Source: Flavobacterium sp.
Lineage (GTDB): Bacteria; Bacteroidota; Bacteroidia; Flavobacteriales; Flavobacteriaceae
Assembly: GCA_023251135.1 (NCBI GenBank)
Contig: JAHEZJ010000024.1
Location: 44,036-108,035, forward strand
Direction of reading: 5' to 3'
Length of the DNA: 64,000 nt
The notes under the pieces were generated by a model. That model worked only from the letters and a program-made list of their open reading frames with translations. It did no database searches and was not told where the DNA came from. The translations under genes and the position numbers were made by a program. This document shows positions 41,416 through 49,622 of the stretch, piece by piece; positions within the stretch are counted from its first letter, which is position 1, and each line of letters opens with the position of its first letter.

Positions 41416-43131
41416 TTATTTAGGCATTGTTATTTTTACTTTAAAACCTTTGTTTGGTTCAGTGTCAAAAATAATAGTTCCTTTTATGGCCCGAATACGG
41501 TTTTCCATATTTTGAAGACCATTTTTGATAATTTTATCTTTTTGACAGCCTTTTCCGTTATCGGTGTAATTGATAAGTATCTTGTTGGCGGTACTTTCAA
41601 ATTTTAAAACGACTACTAATGCCTGACTGTGTTTCTTCATATTGACCATTAATTCCTGCAACACCCGATGTACAGCAACCTTTTTAACATCGTCAACGGC
41701 GTCCCAGTTTACTTTTTCAATATTATTAATACTGACGTTTGTAGGTGGACTGTTATAAGTGGAGAGCATTTCTTTTAAGTTGACTGCATAATTGGCTTTG
41801 GTATCAATTTCATTATTTTCTCTTGAAATTCCACGAACCCTATTGTAAATATGATCCAGTTTTTGAATTAAATTGTTTTTTACATTGGTATTTTCCAGGG
41901 ACTGTGTTTGGGTAAAGGTGATGGTGTTAAAAACATCATTGGCCAGTTCATCATGAATGTCTTTGGCAATTCGGGTTTCGGTATTGTATGCTGTTTTTAT
42001 TTCTACAAGACGCGTTTTGTGTTTGTAGCGTTTTCTTAAATAAAGACCCAAGGAAACAAGAGATATTAAAGTGGCAATAATACCGGAAAATAAAATAACT
42101 TTTTCTTTTTCAGCTTCTTTAAGAGCAACTAAGTTTTCGGCTTTTTCTAAACGGAGTTTCTGATTTTCATCTTTTTCTTTTTTAGAATCGTATTTGATTT
42201 TGGCAAATTTGTTTTTATAATTATTTCTGATTTTGATGATGCTGTCGTTTAATAAAACAAATTTTCGAGCATATTTGGTATTATTAATAACATCATTTGT
42301 CATTAAAAGTGCCAATGCTTCTAAACGTTCGTCAATACTGTTTAGTTTTGAGGCTGTTTTATAAGCTTCTAAAGCATGTTTATTAGCCTTTTTAGAGTCT
42401 GTTTTGGTGTAATATTCTGCTAAGTGAAGATTACTTTCAATACTTCCATAAGTATCATCATCCTGTTTTCTCATCTCAAGTCCTTCATTCATCAATGAAA
42501 GACCTTTGTCATTTAAACCTTTTTTAAAATACGCAAAACCTAGATTATCTTTAATTCTTGCTTTGCTTAATATTGTGTTTTTTGTATTTCGTACTTTGTT
42601 AAGAATAGATTCTAAAATAGTAATTGCATCATCATATTTTTTTTGCTGAATGTACACCACAGCAATATTGCTGAAAGGTATTTGCTTTGTTATCGAATCT
42701 GTACAATCTTTCATTGCTTCTCTATAATAATAAATAGCATCATTATAAAGTGAAAGTTCCTTGTCTGCAATGCCAAAAAAAGTATTTATAGAAACAGTAT
42801 AAATATCTCTCTTCTTAATATAGGGTAATGTTTCAGTAAGTGTTTCTTTGCTTCCATAATAATCACCATTGATTTGCTGTATAGAAGCCATTTTTGTAAG
42901 ACAGAATACAATATTAGCGCTGTCTTTTAAAGTCTCGTATGCTATTTTTGCTTTATTGAAATTGTAGAAAGAAACGTTAAAATTTTTACTTTCAAAGTTT
43001 TCTATTCCTTTTTGTCGGAAACTAATCGCTTCTTTTTTATTTGGCTTTATGTCAATAGATATAGTTTTCTTTTCTTTACAAGAAAGGAGAAAAAGGAAAA
43101 TTATAAAACAAAAAAACGGGGATCGTAGCAT
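41416..43131 (-). CDS. TPR sensor histidine kinase with lipoprotein-type signal (module copy 2)
   Basis: 571 residues and collinear with the kinase at 34255-35964. The N-terminus, MLRSPFF-FI-FLFLLSCKE, has the lipobox Cys-18. TPR repeats fill about 30-300, a membrane helix lies near 345-365 (VILFSGIIATLISLVSLGLYL), the phospho-His is in IAKDIHDELANDV, and the HATPase has N-box QELMVNMKKHSQ and DNGKGC at G1. It is the middle gene of lipoprotein-kinase-regulator. The upstream leaders of the two kinase genes share a TTTC-GGG-GAAA stretch. Confidence 0.93.
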   Translation of the reverse strand: MLRSPFFCFIIFLFLLSCKEKKTISIDIKPNKKEAISFRQKGIENFESKNFNVSFYNFNKAKIAYETLKDSANIVFCLTKMASIQQINGDYYGSKETLTETLPYIKKRDIYTVSINTFFGIADKELSLYNDAIYYYREAMKDCTDSITKQIPFSNIAVVYIQQKKYDDAITILESILNKVRNTKNTILSKARIKDNLGFAYFKKGLNDKGLSLMNEGLEMRKQDDDTYGSIESNLHLAEYYTKTDSKKANKHALEAYKTASKLNSIDERLEALALLMTNDVINNTKYARKFVLLNDSIIKIRNNYKNKFAKIKYDSKKEKDENQKLRLEKAENLVALKEAEKEKVILFSGIIATLISLVSLGLYLRKRYKHKTRLVEIKTAYNTETRIAKDIHDELANDVFNTITFTQTQSLENTNVKNNLIQKLDHIYNRVRGISRENNEIDTKANYAVNLKEMLSTYNSPPTNVSINNIEKVNWDAVDDVKKVAVHRVLQELMVNMKKHSQALVVVLKFESTANKILINYTDNGKGCQKDKIIKNGLQNMENRIRAIKGTIIFDTEPNKGFKVKITMPK

Positions 43132-43181
43132 AAAACTTACTTTCCCCGAAATTAGTAATTATTTACATATTATTACTTTAT

Positions 43182-43358
43182 TTATTTACCCTGTGGAGGC
43201 GGCGGCGGCGGTGGAACAGTTCCATCACCGGGACCGTCAGCATATGCAGGTATTGCAGGTTTGCCATTTGTTTTTGCCGTATCGTATTCGTCAGCGGTGC
43301 AAGAGTATAACATAGTTGTCAATAGGGTACAAGCTCCCCAAAATAATATCTTTTTCAT
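43182..43358 (-). CDS. Small proline-tailed lipoprotein (module copy 2)
   Basis: 58 residues read directly from the sequence; ATG at 43358-43356, TAA at 43182-43184. The signal peptide is MKKILFWGACTLLTTMLYSC (lipobox Cys-20), followed by TADEYDTAKTNGKP, YADGPGDGTV and a seven-proline tail ending QGK. It keeps the T-x-DEY-x-T, ADGPGD and poly-Pro elements of the protein at 36021-36212. It lies 50 bp upstream of the kinase. Too short to be noticed by length filters, but the paralogue and its position support it as real. Confidence 0.7.
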   Translation of the reverse strand: MKKILFWGACTLLTTMLYSCTADEYDTAKTNGKPAIPAYADGPGDGTVPPPPPPPQGK

Positions 43359-43689
43359 GGTGAAATTTTTTAGATTGGTTATAGGCGTGCCAGTTCAGAA
43401 CCATTCTGAATCATGTTTGGGCAATGCCAATTTTTGTGGGAAGTGAAGTGCGTAGACAGTAAAATTTTCATTTATACTTCCCGGATAAATTCCGTTTTAC
43501 GGTTTTCCGCACTTTTTAATTGAACTAGTTTAGTACTTTTGTTTTTGACCTGCAGATCAAAACGTTAACTGATTCTGAAGGCAAAGTAACGACGCTTGTA
43601 AGCCTGTTTTGATAGGGAATTCCGGGAATTCCTGCAATGTTTAAGTATCCCTAAAGATTCTTATAAATTCTTAAAAAATCCAAAAGCCT
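43359..43689. other. Conserved divergent control region (copy 2)
   Basis: No ORF. Same layout as 36213-36543: GGGAAGT...ACTTCCC, TGAACTAGTTT, CTGCAGAT, GGCAAAGTAA-GACGCTT-TAAGCCT. TACTTTTG at 43534-43541 is a -7 candidate giving a leader of about 140 nt before the start at 43690. Confidence 0.65.
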
Positions 43690-44688
43690 ATGCCTAACTA
43701 TACTATTGAAGATTATAAAAAAGCTATTAAAGCAAAGTATGAGATTGAAAAAGAAAATGATATTTTATCAAGTCCTTCACAAGCAAATTTGAGAGATTTT
43801 TGCTGGGAAATATTTGTTAAAACTACTAGTAAAGATGATTTGAGTATTTTTAGTTCTTTTTTTGGATTTGAGTTTGATCTCACAAAGAGAAATCAATTTA
43901 AGCAACACACAGATAGGTTTAGACCTATTGGTACTTTCTATAAAGGCAAAACAGATTTATCCAATAGAGATGCCATAAATCTTGCTGCAATTTTGGTAGA
44001 TTTTCAGCACAGGCCGTTTAAAAAATTTAAAGAAAAAGGTGCTATTTGGTATGAAACATCTTCTGAGGGAACAAAAATTCCAGAGCCTTTTGCTGTAATA
44101 AATGAAGATGAAGAAGATGAAGATGAAGATGAAGATGAAGATGAAGATGAAGAAGAAGATGAAGAAGGATGTGAGGGTGAAGAGGAAGAGGAGTTTGACC
44201 ATGTGAGTGGAGATGATAAAAACGCAAACTGGGGATTAACTCAAAAAACAATCGATTTATTCAGGAGGCTTAAAGATAAAATCTGTCAAAAGTTTACCAA
44301 AAGAGTCTGGTGGACCATGCTTATTATTGCCTTTATTTTTGCATGCGGATTTTTGATCAGTCATTTTGTTTTTCCTAAAAAGCAATGTATGCAATGGGAT
44401 AAGGACCACTATGAAATAGTAGATTGTGATTTAGAAGTGAATGGATTGTTTACATCAAATGTTATAGAACCACTAGATGAGAGTAAGGAAAATTTGAAGA
44501 AAATTAAAGTTTGTGATACGACCACTTTCTTTAAAAATGGACAAGCAATTGTTTTTTATGCGAAAAATGGGGGTTCGGTAGAATGGTTTAATCAGATGGG
44601 ACAGAATCCGGAAAATAAGGAGCAATATCTGAGACCAGTAACTAGTTATATTATAGAAAAGTACGTAAAGAATAAGCCTTGTAAGTAG
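43690..44688 (+). CDS. Uncharacterised membrane protein with acidic repeat (module copy 2)
   Basis: 332 residues. Residues 1-117 match the N-terminal domain of 36544-37161 (EDYKKAIKAKYEIEKE, LRDFCWEIF, DDLSIF, DRFRPIGTFYKGKTD, INLAAILVDF-HRPFKKF). Residues 139-170 are almost pure Asp/Glu, encoded by a GATGAA tandem repeat (about 44103-44170). A single membrane helix lies at about 208-228 and a C-terminal domain of about 100 residues follows it with four Cys. With no signal peptide, the N-terminal and acidic parts should be cytoplasmic and the C-terminal part periplasmic. Function unknown. Terminator at 44769. Confidence 0.75.
   Translation: MPNYTIEDYKKAIKAKYEIEKENDILSSPSQANLRDFCWEIFVKTTSKDDLSIFSSFFGFEFDLTKRNQFKQHTDRFRPIGTFYKGKTDLSNRDAINLAAILVDFQHRPFKKFKEKGAIWYETSSEGTKIPEPFAVINEDEEDEDEDEDEDEDEEEDEEGCEGEEEEEFDHVSGDDKNANWGLTQKTIDLFRRLKDKICQKFTKRVWWTMLIIAFIFACGFLISHFVFPKKQCMQWDKDHYEIVDCDLEVNGLFTSNVIEPLDESKENLKKIKVCDTTTFFKNGQAIVFYAKNGGSVEWFNQMGQNPENKEQYLRPVTSYIIEKYVKNKPCK
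44103..44170 (+). repeat. GATGAA hexanucleotide microsatellite inside a coding region
   Basis: Units GATGAA/GAAGAT repeat with few changes and encode the acidic run. Because units are 6 bp, copy-number change keeps the frame and would only change the length of the acidic spacer. Confidence 0.85.
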
Positions 44689-44768
44689 TTTGGGTTACAC
44701 TTTTGAAATCAGATTATAAGAGAATCGGCATTAGTTTTTTTACTCCATCAGAAGATTAAAAAGCAAAA

Positions 44769-44807
44769 ACGGAAATAACTTTAAAAAAGTCATTTCCGTT
44801 TTTTTTA
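44769..44807. terminator. Bidirectional terminator
   Basis: CGGAAATAACTTT and AAAGTCATTTCCG pair almost fully, with T8 on the plus side and A-runs on the other. Between the module-2 membrane gene and the MscS gene. Confidence 0.85.
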
Positions 44808-44841
44808 TTCTTTTAAAATTAAAGTATCGGATGATGAATAT

Positions 44842-47202
44842 CTAGGTAGATAACGTCAAACCTTTTGTTTTAAAATTACTGAAAAGTACCTGTCTGGCAC
44901 TGCTAATGGTTTCTTCGGTACGGTAAATGCTGCACCAGAATTTTATTTGTAATTTGAATTTTCCATCAGAAATGGCGCTGTAATAAATTTGCGGAACTTT
45001 GGTGGTATTGACCAGTGCCATACTTTCGAGCGATTCCAGAATAATAGCATTGATTGCTTCCGGCATAACATCACCTGTAACCTCGGCAGTAATTTCAACA
45101 AGTTTAAAATTGTCGGTATACGTCCAGTTCGTAATGTTTTGTGACAATAAATTACCATTCGGAATAATGATTTCGGCACCGTTTGAAGAGTTGATTTTGG
45201 TGGTACGCAATCCCATCGATTTTACTCGGCCAGATTCAGAACTAATGTCGATCACGTCACCAATCTGAATCGGTTTGTCAAAAATCAGGATGATACCCGA
45301 AACGAAATTATTAACGACATTCTGAAGACCAAGTCCCACACCAACACCCAGGGCACCCAGCAGAATGCTCAGTTTGTCTAAAGGCATTCCCGAAGCGGCT
45401 ACGGCCAAAAGATAACCGCTGATTAAAACAACAAGTCTTGTAATGAGTAGTTTAGAATGCTGTCTTTTGTTGATTGTTTCTTCGTTTTCATCGTCAATTT
45501 CACCAAAGAAATAGGCGACATAATTTTGCAGTAAATGTGCGACCCAGATAATGATAAAAAATAATACAATATTACCCAGCGTAAAAGTGATACTTCCAAT
45601 TGTATTTGGGTGGCTTAGCAGTGAAGCTAAACCGGTGCGCAATGATTCCCAAATGTTTAAATTAGCGGCGATAACAATAATCCACATATAACTGATCACG
45701 ATAATGAACGGTCTTTTTAGGGTGTCGGACAGACTTTCATGGTCAAAAATCTTTTCGATACCGCGCTTAATACGGGTGGTGTAAATTTGTAAAAGAATAA
45801 TTTCGAGTACGATTTTTAAAAGGACACTCAGTGCCACAATCTGCGTTAGCGATATAAAAGCGGTAAGACTTAACATATTGGCAAGCGAAACCCTTCCGAA
45901 AAGATTATCGAAAATGGATAAAGCATTCAAACCGATAAAAATGATGGTAGCCCATTTAAAAAAACCTTTAATGTAAAGTTGGTCTTTTAACGTTTTAATC
46001 TGTACGAAACCGTAGCGGATTCCTAAGATATTGATCACAATAAAGGCGCAACGCTGCATAAAACCAACTGGGATAAACAGGTCTAAGAAACACAGCATAA
46101 AAAACAATACCAAAAGAAGTAACCAGTTGCGCATGGCCACGGCCGACCATTGGTTTTTAAAAAGTACCGTTAGTAATCCCAGAAGAACCAGCTGAATTAA
46201 CTCGATAAACAAGGCAGGAGCATATAAATTACTGACTACAGCAATGTTTAGACCAATGACTGCGACCGGAATAAGAACACCGCGATTGATGTATTTGAAG
46301 TTAAGCTGCGACAGGTTTTTGGCATGTGCATTACTGTTGAGGTATTTTAAATTGCGCGAGATGTACCAACCCAATAATCCCATCAACAAAAGCAGTGTGA
46401 TTAAACCACCGGCTCTGTAGCTTAGGTAATATTCCGCAACGTTTTCTTCAATTATTATTTTGGCTTTAATGTTTTTGCCTACTATTTTCTTGGCTGTTGA
46501 ATCACTGGTACTCCATAAAACAGGATATTCTTTTTTAAGCATGCTGATTCCGGATTTTTCCAGCTTGCTTTCCACAGTAATTAAGGCATTTGATACCGCA
46601 ATTTTTCTTTCAACGGTTAGTCGTTTATTGTGGTTTAAAATGCCCTGGTTTTTGGTCATCAGACTGTCTGTACTCAGGTATCTCTTTTTCAGATTCGCAA
46701 ACTCCTGTTTAAATTGTTTGCGGCGAACGGTATCTTTCAAAAGTCCCATCAGGGTTTTATCCTTACGCAGGTCAATGACCCTGCTTTTGATTTTTTCAAG
46801 GGCCAGATTGCGCGAATTGATTGCGGTATTTTGTTCGTCAAGTTCCTGCTCAATTTCTTTGAGTACAATGCGATACATTTGCTGATTGCGCACGTTTGGA
46901 TTTGCTCCTTTTAAGCTGGCCAGAATAAGGTCAAGTTTGCTTTGTGTTCCTTTGATTTCACCAAATAAACGATGGCTGTTTCCATCAAATTCAGTATCGT
47001 TATGGGCAGATTCCAAAACTTCTCCGGCTTTTTCGATCGCCATTAAATAGTCACTATCTGTAGTAGTATCTTCAAATAGTTTTGATTTGGTTTCTGTTTT
47101 TGGCGGAGCAGTTTGAGAATAGGCAATCGGTGCATAAAAAAAGACAGCCAGTAAGGCCAATACACCTATAAAATTTCTTTTCAGGATCATAATTTGAGAC
47201 AT
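44842..47202 (-). CDS. Mechanosensitive ion channel (MscS family, large form)
   Basis: 786 residues (782 if translation starts at the second Met). A signal-like helix is followed by a long periplasmic helical region (about 30-260) and about ten membrane helices. The MscS pore helix and beta domain (LSILLGALGVGVGLGLQNVVNNFVSG, then FDKPIQIGDVID) lie near residues 600-660, and an alpha/beta cap follows. It releases solutes on osmotic downshock. The long N-terminus resembles MscK/MscM-type proteins. Promoter TACATTTG is on the minus strand at 47214-47221. Confidence 0.93.
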   Translation of the reverse strand: MSQIMILKRNFIGVLALLAVFFYAPIAYSQTAPPKTETKSKLFEDTTTDSDYLMAIEKAGEVLESAHNDTEFDGNSHRLFGEIKGTQSKLDLILASLKGANPNVRNQQMYRIVLKEIEQELDEQNTAINSRNLALEKIKSRVIDLRKDKTLMGLLKDTVRRKQFKQEFANLKKRYLSTDSLMTKNQGILNHNKRLTVERKIAVSNALITVESKLEKSGISMLKKEYPVLWSTSDSTAKKIVGKNIKAKIIIEENVAEYYLSYRAGGLITLLLLMGLLGWYISRNLKYLNSNAHAKNLSQLNFKYINRGVLIPVAVIGLNIAVVSNLYAPALFIELIQLVLLGLLTVLFKNQWSAVAMRNWLLLLVLFFMLCFLDLFIPVGFMQRCAFIVINILGIRYGFVQIKTLKDQLYIKGFFKWATIIFIGLNALSIFDNLFGRVSLANMLSLTAFISLTQIVALSVLLKIVLEIILLQIYTTRIKRGIEKIFDHESLSDTLKRPFIIVISYMWIIVIAANLNIWESLRTGLASLLSHPNTIGSITFTLGNIVLFFIIIWVAHLLQNYVAYFFGEIDDENEETINKRQHSKLLITRLVVLISGYLLAVAASGMPLDKLSILLGALGVGVGLGLQNVVNNFVSGIILIFDKPIQIGDVIDISSESGRVKSMGLRTTKINSSNGAEIIIPNGNLLSQNITNWTYTDNFKLVEITAEVTGDVMPEAINAIILESLESMALVNTTKVPQIYYSAISDGKFKLQIKFWCSIYRTEETISSARQVLFSNFKTKGLTLST

Positions 47203-47213
47203 GGATTAAGGTT

Positions 47214-47221
47214 CAAATGTA
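47214..47221 (-). promoter_or_regulatory. -7 element of the MscS gene
   Basis: Minus-strand TACATTTG matches TAnnTTTG, 12 bp before the longer start and 24 bp before the shorter one; this mildly favours the second Met. Confidence 0.45.
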
Positions 47222-47317
47222 ATTTTTTTTAAAGTATTTATGATGTCGGATGTAATAAAATTTGGTTAAATGAACTTGAGTTCATTTGATTTTATGTAGC
47301 AATTGCAATTGTTTTTA

Positions 47318-47433
47318 CCACAGATTAAAACGATTATTTGGATTTTTAATTTTGTAGAAAAAACATTTTAATATTGTTGATACCTAATTTTCTGAGATGC
47401 AAAAAAAATCTTTTTAATCCGCATAATCTGTGG
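47318..47433. repeat. Inverted-repeat element with CCACAGATT ends
   Basis: CCACAGATTAAAA at 47318 and TTTTAATCC...AATCTGTGG ending at 47433 are complementary. An element with the same ends is at 62485-62586. The 327-bp gap (47203-47529) holds this repeat, the MscS promoter and no gene. Confidence 0.6.
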
Positions 47434-47529
47434 CTAAAAAACAATAACACACAGAAACATAATTCTAACTAAAGTTTTAAAAATATTATATTCGTAGTAT
47501 TATAACCGAAATATCCAAACAATTCGAAA

Positions 47530-49131
47530 ATGGAAAATATTACTGTAATTATCATGTTACTATTTGGAGTCGCTTTTTTGAGTCTTGTTAGTAAAAAATA
47601 CAATTTTCCAATTCCCATCGTGCTGGTGCTTTGTGGTGTGGTGATTAGTATCATTCCCGGACTTCCGGTAATTGCCTTGAGTCCCGAAGTGGTTTTTATT
47701 ATCTTTTTGCCACCGCTTTTATACCACGCCGCCTGGTACACCAGCTGGTCCGATTTTAAACAAACGATCCGGCCTATTACTTTGGCAGCTGTAGGTTTGG
47801 TGTTATTTACAACAGTTGCGGTAGCGATTGCAGCACATTTGCTTATTGATGATATTTCGTGGCCTTTAGCTTTTCTTTTAGGAGCGATAGTTTCGCCTCC
47901 GGATGCTGTTTCTGCAACTTCGATTACCAAAGGGTTGGGTTTGCATCCCAGATTGATTGCCATTCTCGAAGGTGAAAGTCTGGTCAATGATGCCAGTGGT
48001 CTGGTGGCTTACAAATATGCACTAACCGCAATTACAGCGGGTAACTTTGTACTCTGGCAGGCAGGATTAAACTTTGTTGTAATGTCTGTAGCGGGAATCG
48101 CAATCGGTTTGACTGTGGGGTACATCATGAGTTATATTCACAAAAGGTTTGTTTGCGATGAGGTAATCGAAGCCACTTTGACCTTGCTTACGCCTTTTGC
48201 CTCTTATTTAATCGCAGAACATTTTGAATGTTCGGGAGTTTTGGCCGTAGTCGCCACCGGACTTTTTTTATCAGCCAGATCAGGAACTATTTTTACCCAT
48301 GAAAGCCGAATGATGACCGGAACAATCTGGAGCGTTTTGACCAATATTTTAAACGGATTGATTTTTATTTTAATCGGCCTTCAGCTGCGCCAAATTATTG
48401 ACGGAATTGGGGATTACTCTGGTTGGTCCTTGTTTGTTTGGGGCGCTTCGATAAGTATAGTGGTCATTTTGGTTCGGTTTTTATGGGTGGTGCCGGCGAC
48501 TTTGCTTCCGAGAATGCTTAGCAAAAGAATCAGTTTGAAAGAAGAATTCGATTATCGCAACATGATTATTTTTGGCTGGTCCGGAATGCGTGGGGTAGTA
48601 TCCATGGCGGCTGCGTTGGCCTTACCCTTAATGATGAATAAAACAACCGAATTCCCTTTGCGAAACCTCATCATTTACCTGGTTTTTTGTGTGATACTTT
48701 CGACTTTGGTCGTTCAGGGACTTACTTTGCCGTGGCTGATTAAAAAATTAAAAGTGCAGCCCTATTCAATTCTTGCTGAAGAATATGAAATCCGAAACAC
48801 TATCGTTTCGCAAACCATTACCCATATCGAAGATAATTTTTCGTTACTCAACGATGACTTGTTGCACAACATTAAAAGCAAATATGAAGTTAAATTCAAT
48901 CGCCTCCAGAAAACCGAACTCCCGGCTAATTTCTTTGGAAAAGGAAATGTATTGGGAGGAGAGATTTTCAACGACTTCACCAAACTCCAGATCGACCTTC
49001 TAAATGTAGAACGCGCCAAACTGGAACTCATGCACAAAACAGGTTCCGTTCACGAAGAGATTTTCAGGAAAATTGAAAAAGAACTGGATTTGGAGGAGAC
49101 GAGATTGTGGATGGAGATGTATGAGGAGTAA
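47530..49131 (+). CDS. Na+/H+ antiporter, CPA1 family
   Basis: 533 residues with about twelve membrane helices (1-410). Key motifs are FLPPLLYHAAWYTSW, ISWPLAFLLGAIVSPPDAVSAT and EGESLVNDASGLVAY, whose Asn-Asp pair is the ion-binding site of CPA1 exchangers; the second half has IFGWSGMRGVVSMAAALALP. The cytoplasmic C-terminus (410-533) is helical. It exchanges sodium or potassium for protons. Divergent from the MscS gene, so the two may share a response to osmotic or salt stress. Confidence 0.92.
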   Translation: MENITVIIMLLFGVAFLSLVSKKYNFPIPIVLVLCGVVISIIPGLPVIALSPEVVFIIFLPPLLYHAAWYTSWSDFKQTIRPITLAAVGLVLFTTVAVAIAAHLLIDDISWPLAFLLGAIVSPPDAVSATSITKGLGLHPRLIAILEGESLVNDASGLVAYKYALTAITAGNFVLWQAGLNFVVMSVAGIAIGLTVGYIMSYIHKRFVCDEVIEATLTLLTPFASYLIAEHFECSGVLAVVATGLFLSARSGTIFTHESRMMTGTIWSVLTNILNGLIFILIGLQLRQIIDGIGDYSGWSLFVWGASISIVVILVRFLWVVPATLLPRMLSKRISLKEEFDYRNMIIFGWSGMRGVVSMAAALALPLMMNKTTEFPLRNLIIYLVFCVILSTLVVQGLTLPWLIKKLKVQPYSILAEEYEIRNTIVSQTITHIEDNFSLLNDDLLHNIKSKYEVKFNRLQKTELPANFFGKGNVLGGEIFNDFTKLQIDLLNVERAKLELMHKTGSVHEEIFRKIEKELDLEETRLWMEMYEE

Positions 49132-49136
49132 AAGCT

Positions 49137-49345
49137 TGTTGATTGGAAAGTTTTGTTCCCTTAAGTGATTTTACTCTGTAACCTACAGAAATTATGACAT
49201 CAAGATTGTAATGGTTAGTTTGATAATTTTTACCATAAAATGCAGTTGTTCGGAATTTCCGAATAACTGCATTTTCATTCAGTTCTTCTTCTTCAAAAAT
49301 CTTTCGATTTCTATTAGGATAACAATAATAAACACCAGAAAACGT
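49137..49345 (-). pseudogene. Decayed RhuM-family fragment
   Basis: An open frame on the minus strand (stops beyond 49365) reads NRNRKIFEEEELNENAV, then IRKFRTTAFYGKNYQ and HYNLDVIISVGYRVKS-KGTK. The YNLDVIISVGYRV core is the signature of RhuM-type proteins, which are commonly near restriction and mobile DNA. Start codon, N-terminal helix-turn-helix and the C-terminal part are missing, and it ends at the antiporter gene. A remnant of a lost mobile gene. Confidence 0.7.
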
Positions 49346-49438
49346 TATTTCTAAACTTCGTCATGCTCAAAGACCACAAAAACCTCAGCTTAAAACCTCC
49401 AAAAATCCTAGTAAAAACTGTTTACTGTGTACAAAAAC

Positions 49439-49453
49439 GTGTAATAATTACAC
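49439..49453. promoter_or_regulatory. Perfect palindrome upstream of the sigma-54 promoter
   Basis: GTGTAATAATTACAC is a perfect 15-bp palindrome (odd centre). TGTGTACA at 49426-49433 and ACACA at its right end extend the symmetry. It lies 55 bp upstream of the -24 box, where an enhancer-binding protein could act. Confidence 0.45.
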
Positions 49454-49507
49454 ACTTGAAAAACGGCTAAAGCTTCTAATTCGCTAGAAACCAGCGAAAA
49501 TTAATTG

Positions 49508-49523
49508 TGGCACAACGCTTGCA
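49508..49523 (+). promoter_or_regulatory. Sigma-54 (RpoN) promoter
   Basis: TGGCAC-N5-TTGCA, an exact fit to the -24/-12 consensus, with GG and GC in the required places. The glycosyltransferase start codon follows 100 bp later. Confidence 0.7.
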
Positions 49524-49622
49524 AAATGGCATTATATAAAATTCTCTCCAATAAATGAAAATGTAGCATCGGAGGGAAGCAATTAAATAAAAGCCATTAG
49601 AAAGCAATCAAATTAGTGTCAT

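Noticed and set aside
43957-44251. Antisense frames rich in Phe/Ile or Leu/His opposite the module-2 membrane gene
   Set aside because: They are products of the GATGAA repeat read backward; the sense gene has a homologue.
46460-46914. Plus-strand frames opposite the MscS gene
   Set aside because: Shadow of a conserved channel gene, low-complexity composition.
47469-47987. Long minus-strand frame opposite the CPA1 antiporter
   Set aside because: Overlaps a strongly conserved antiporter; the frame has no recognisable features.
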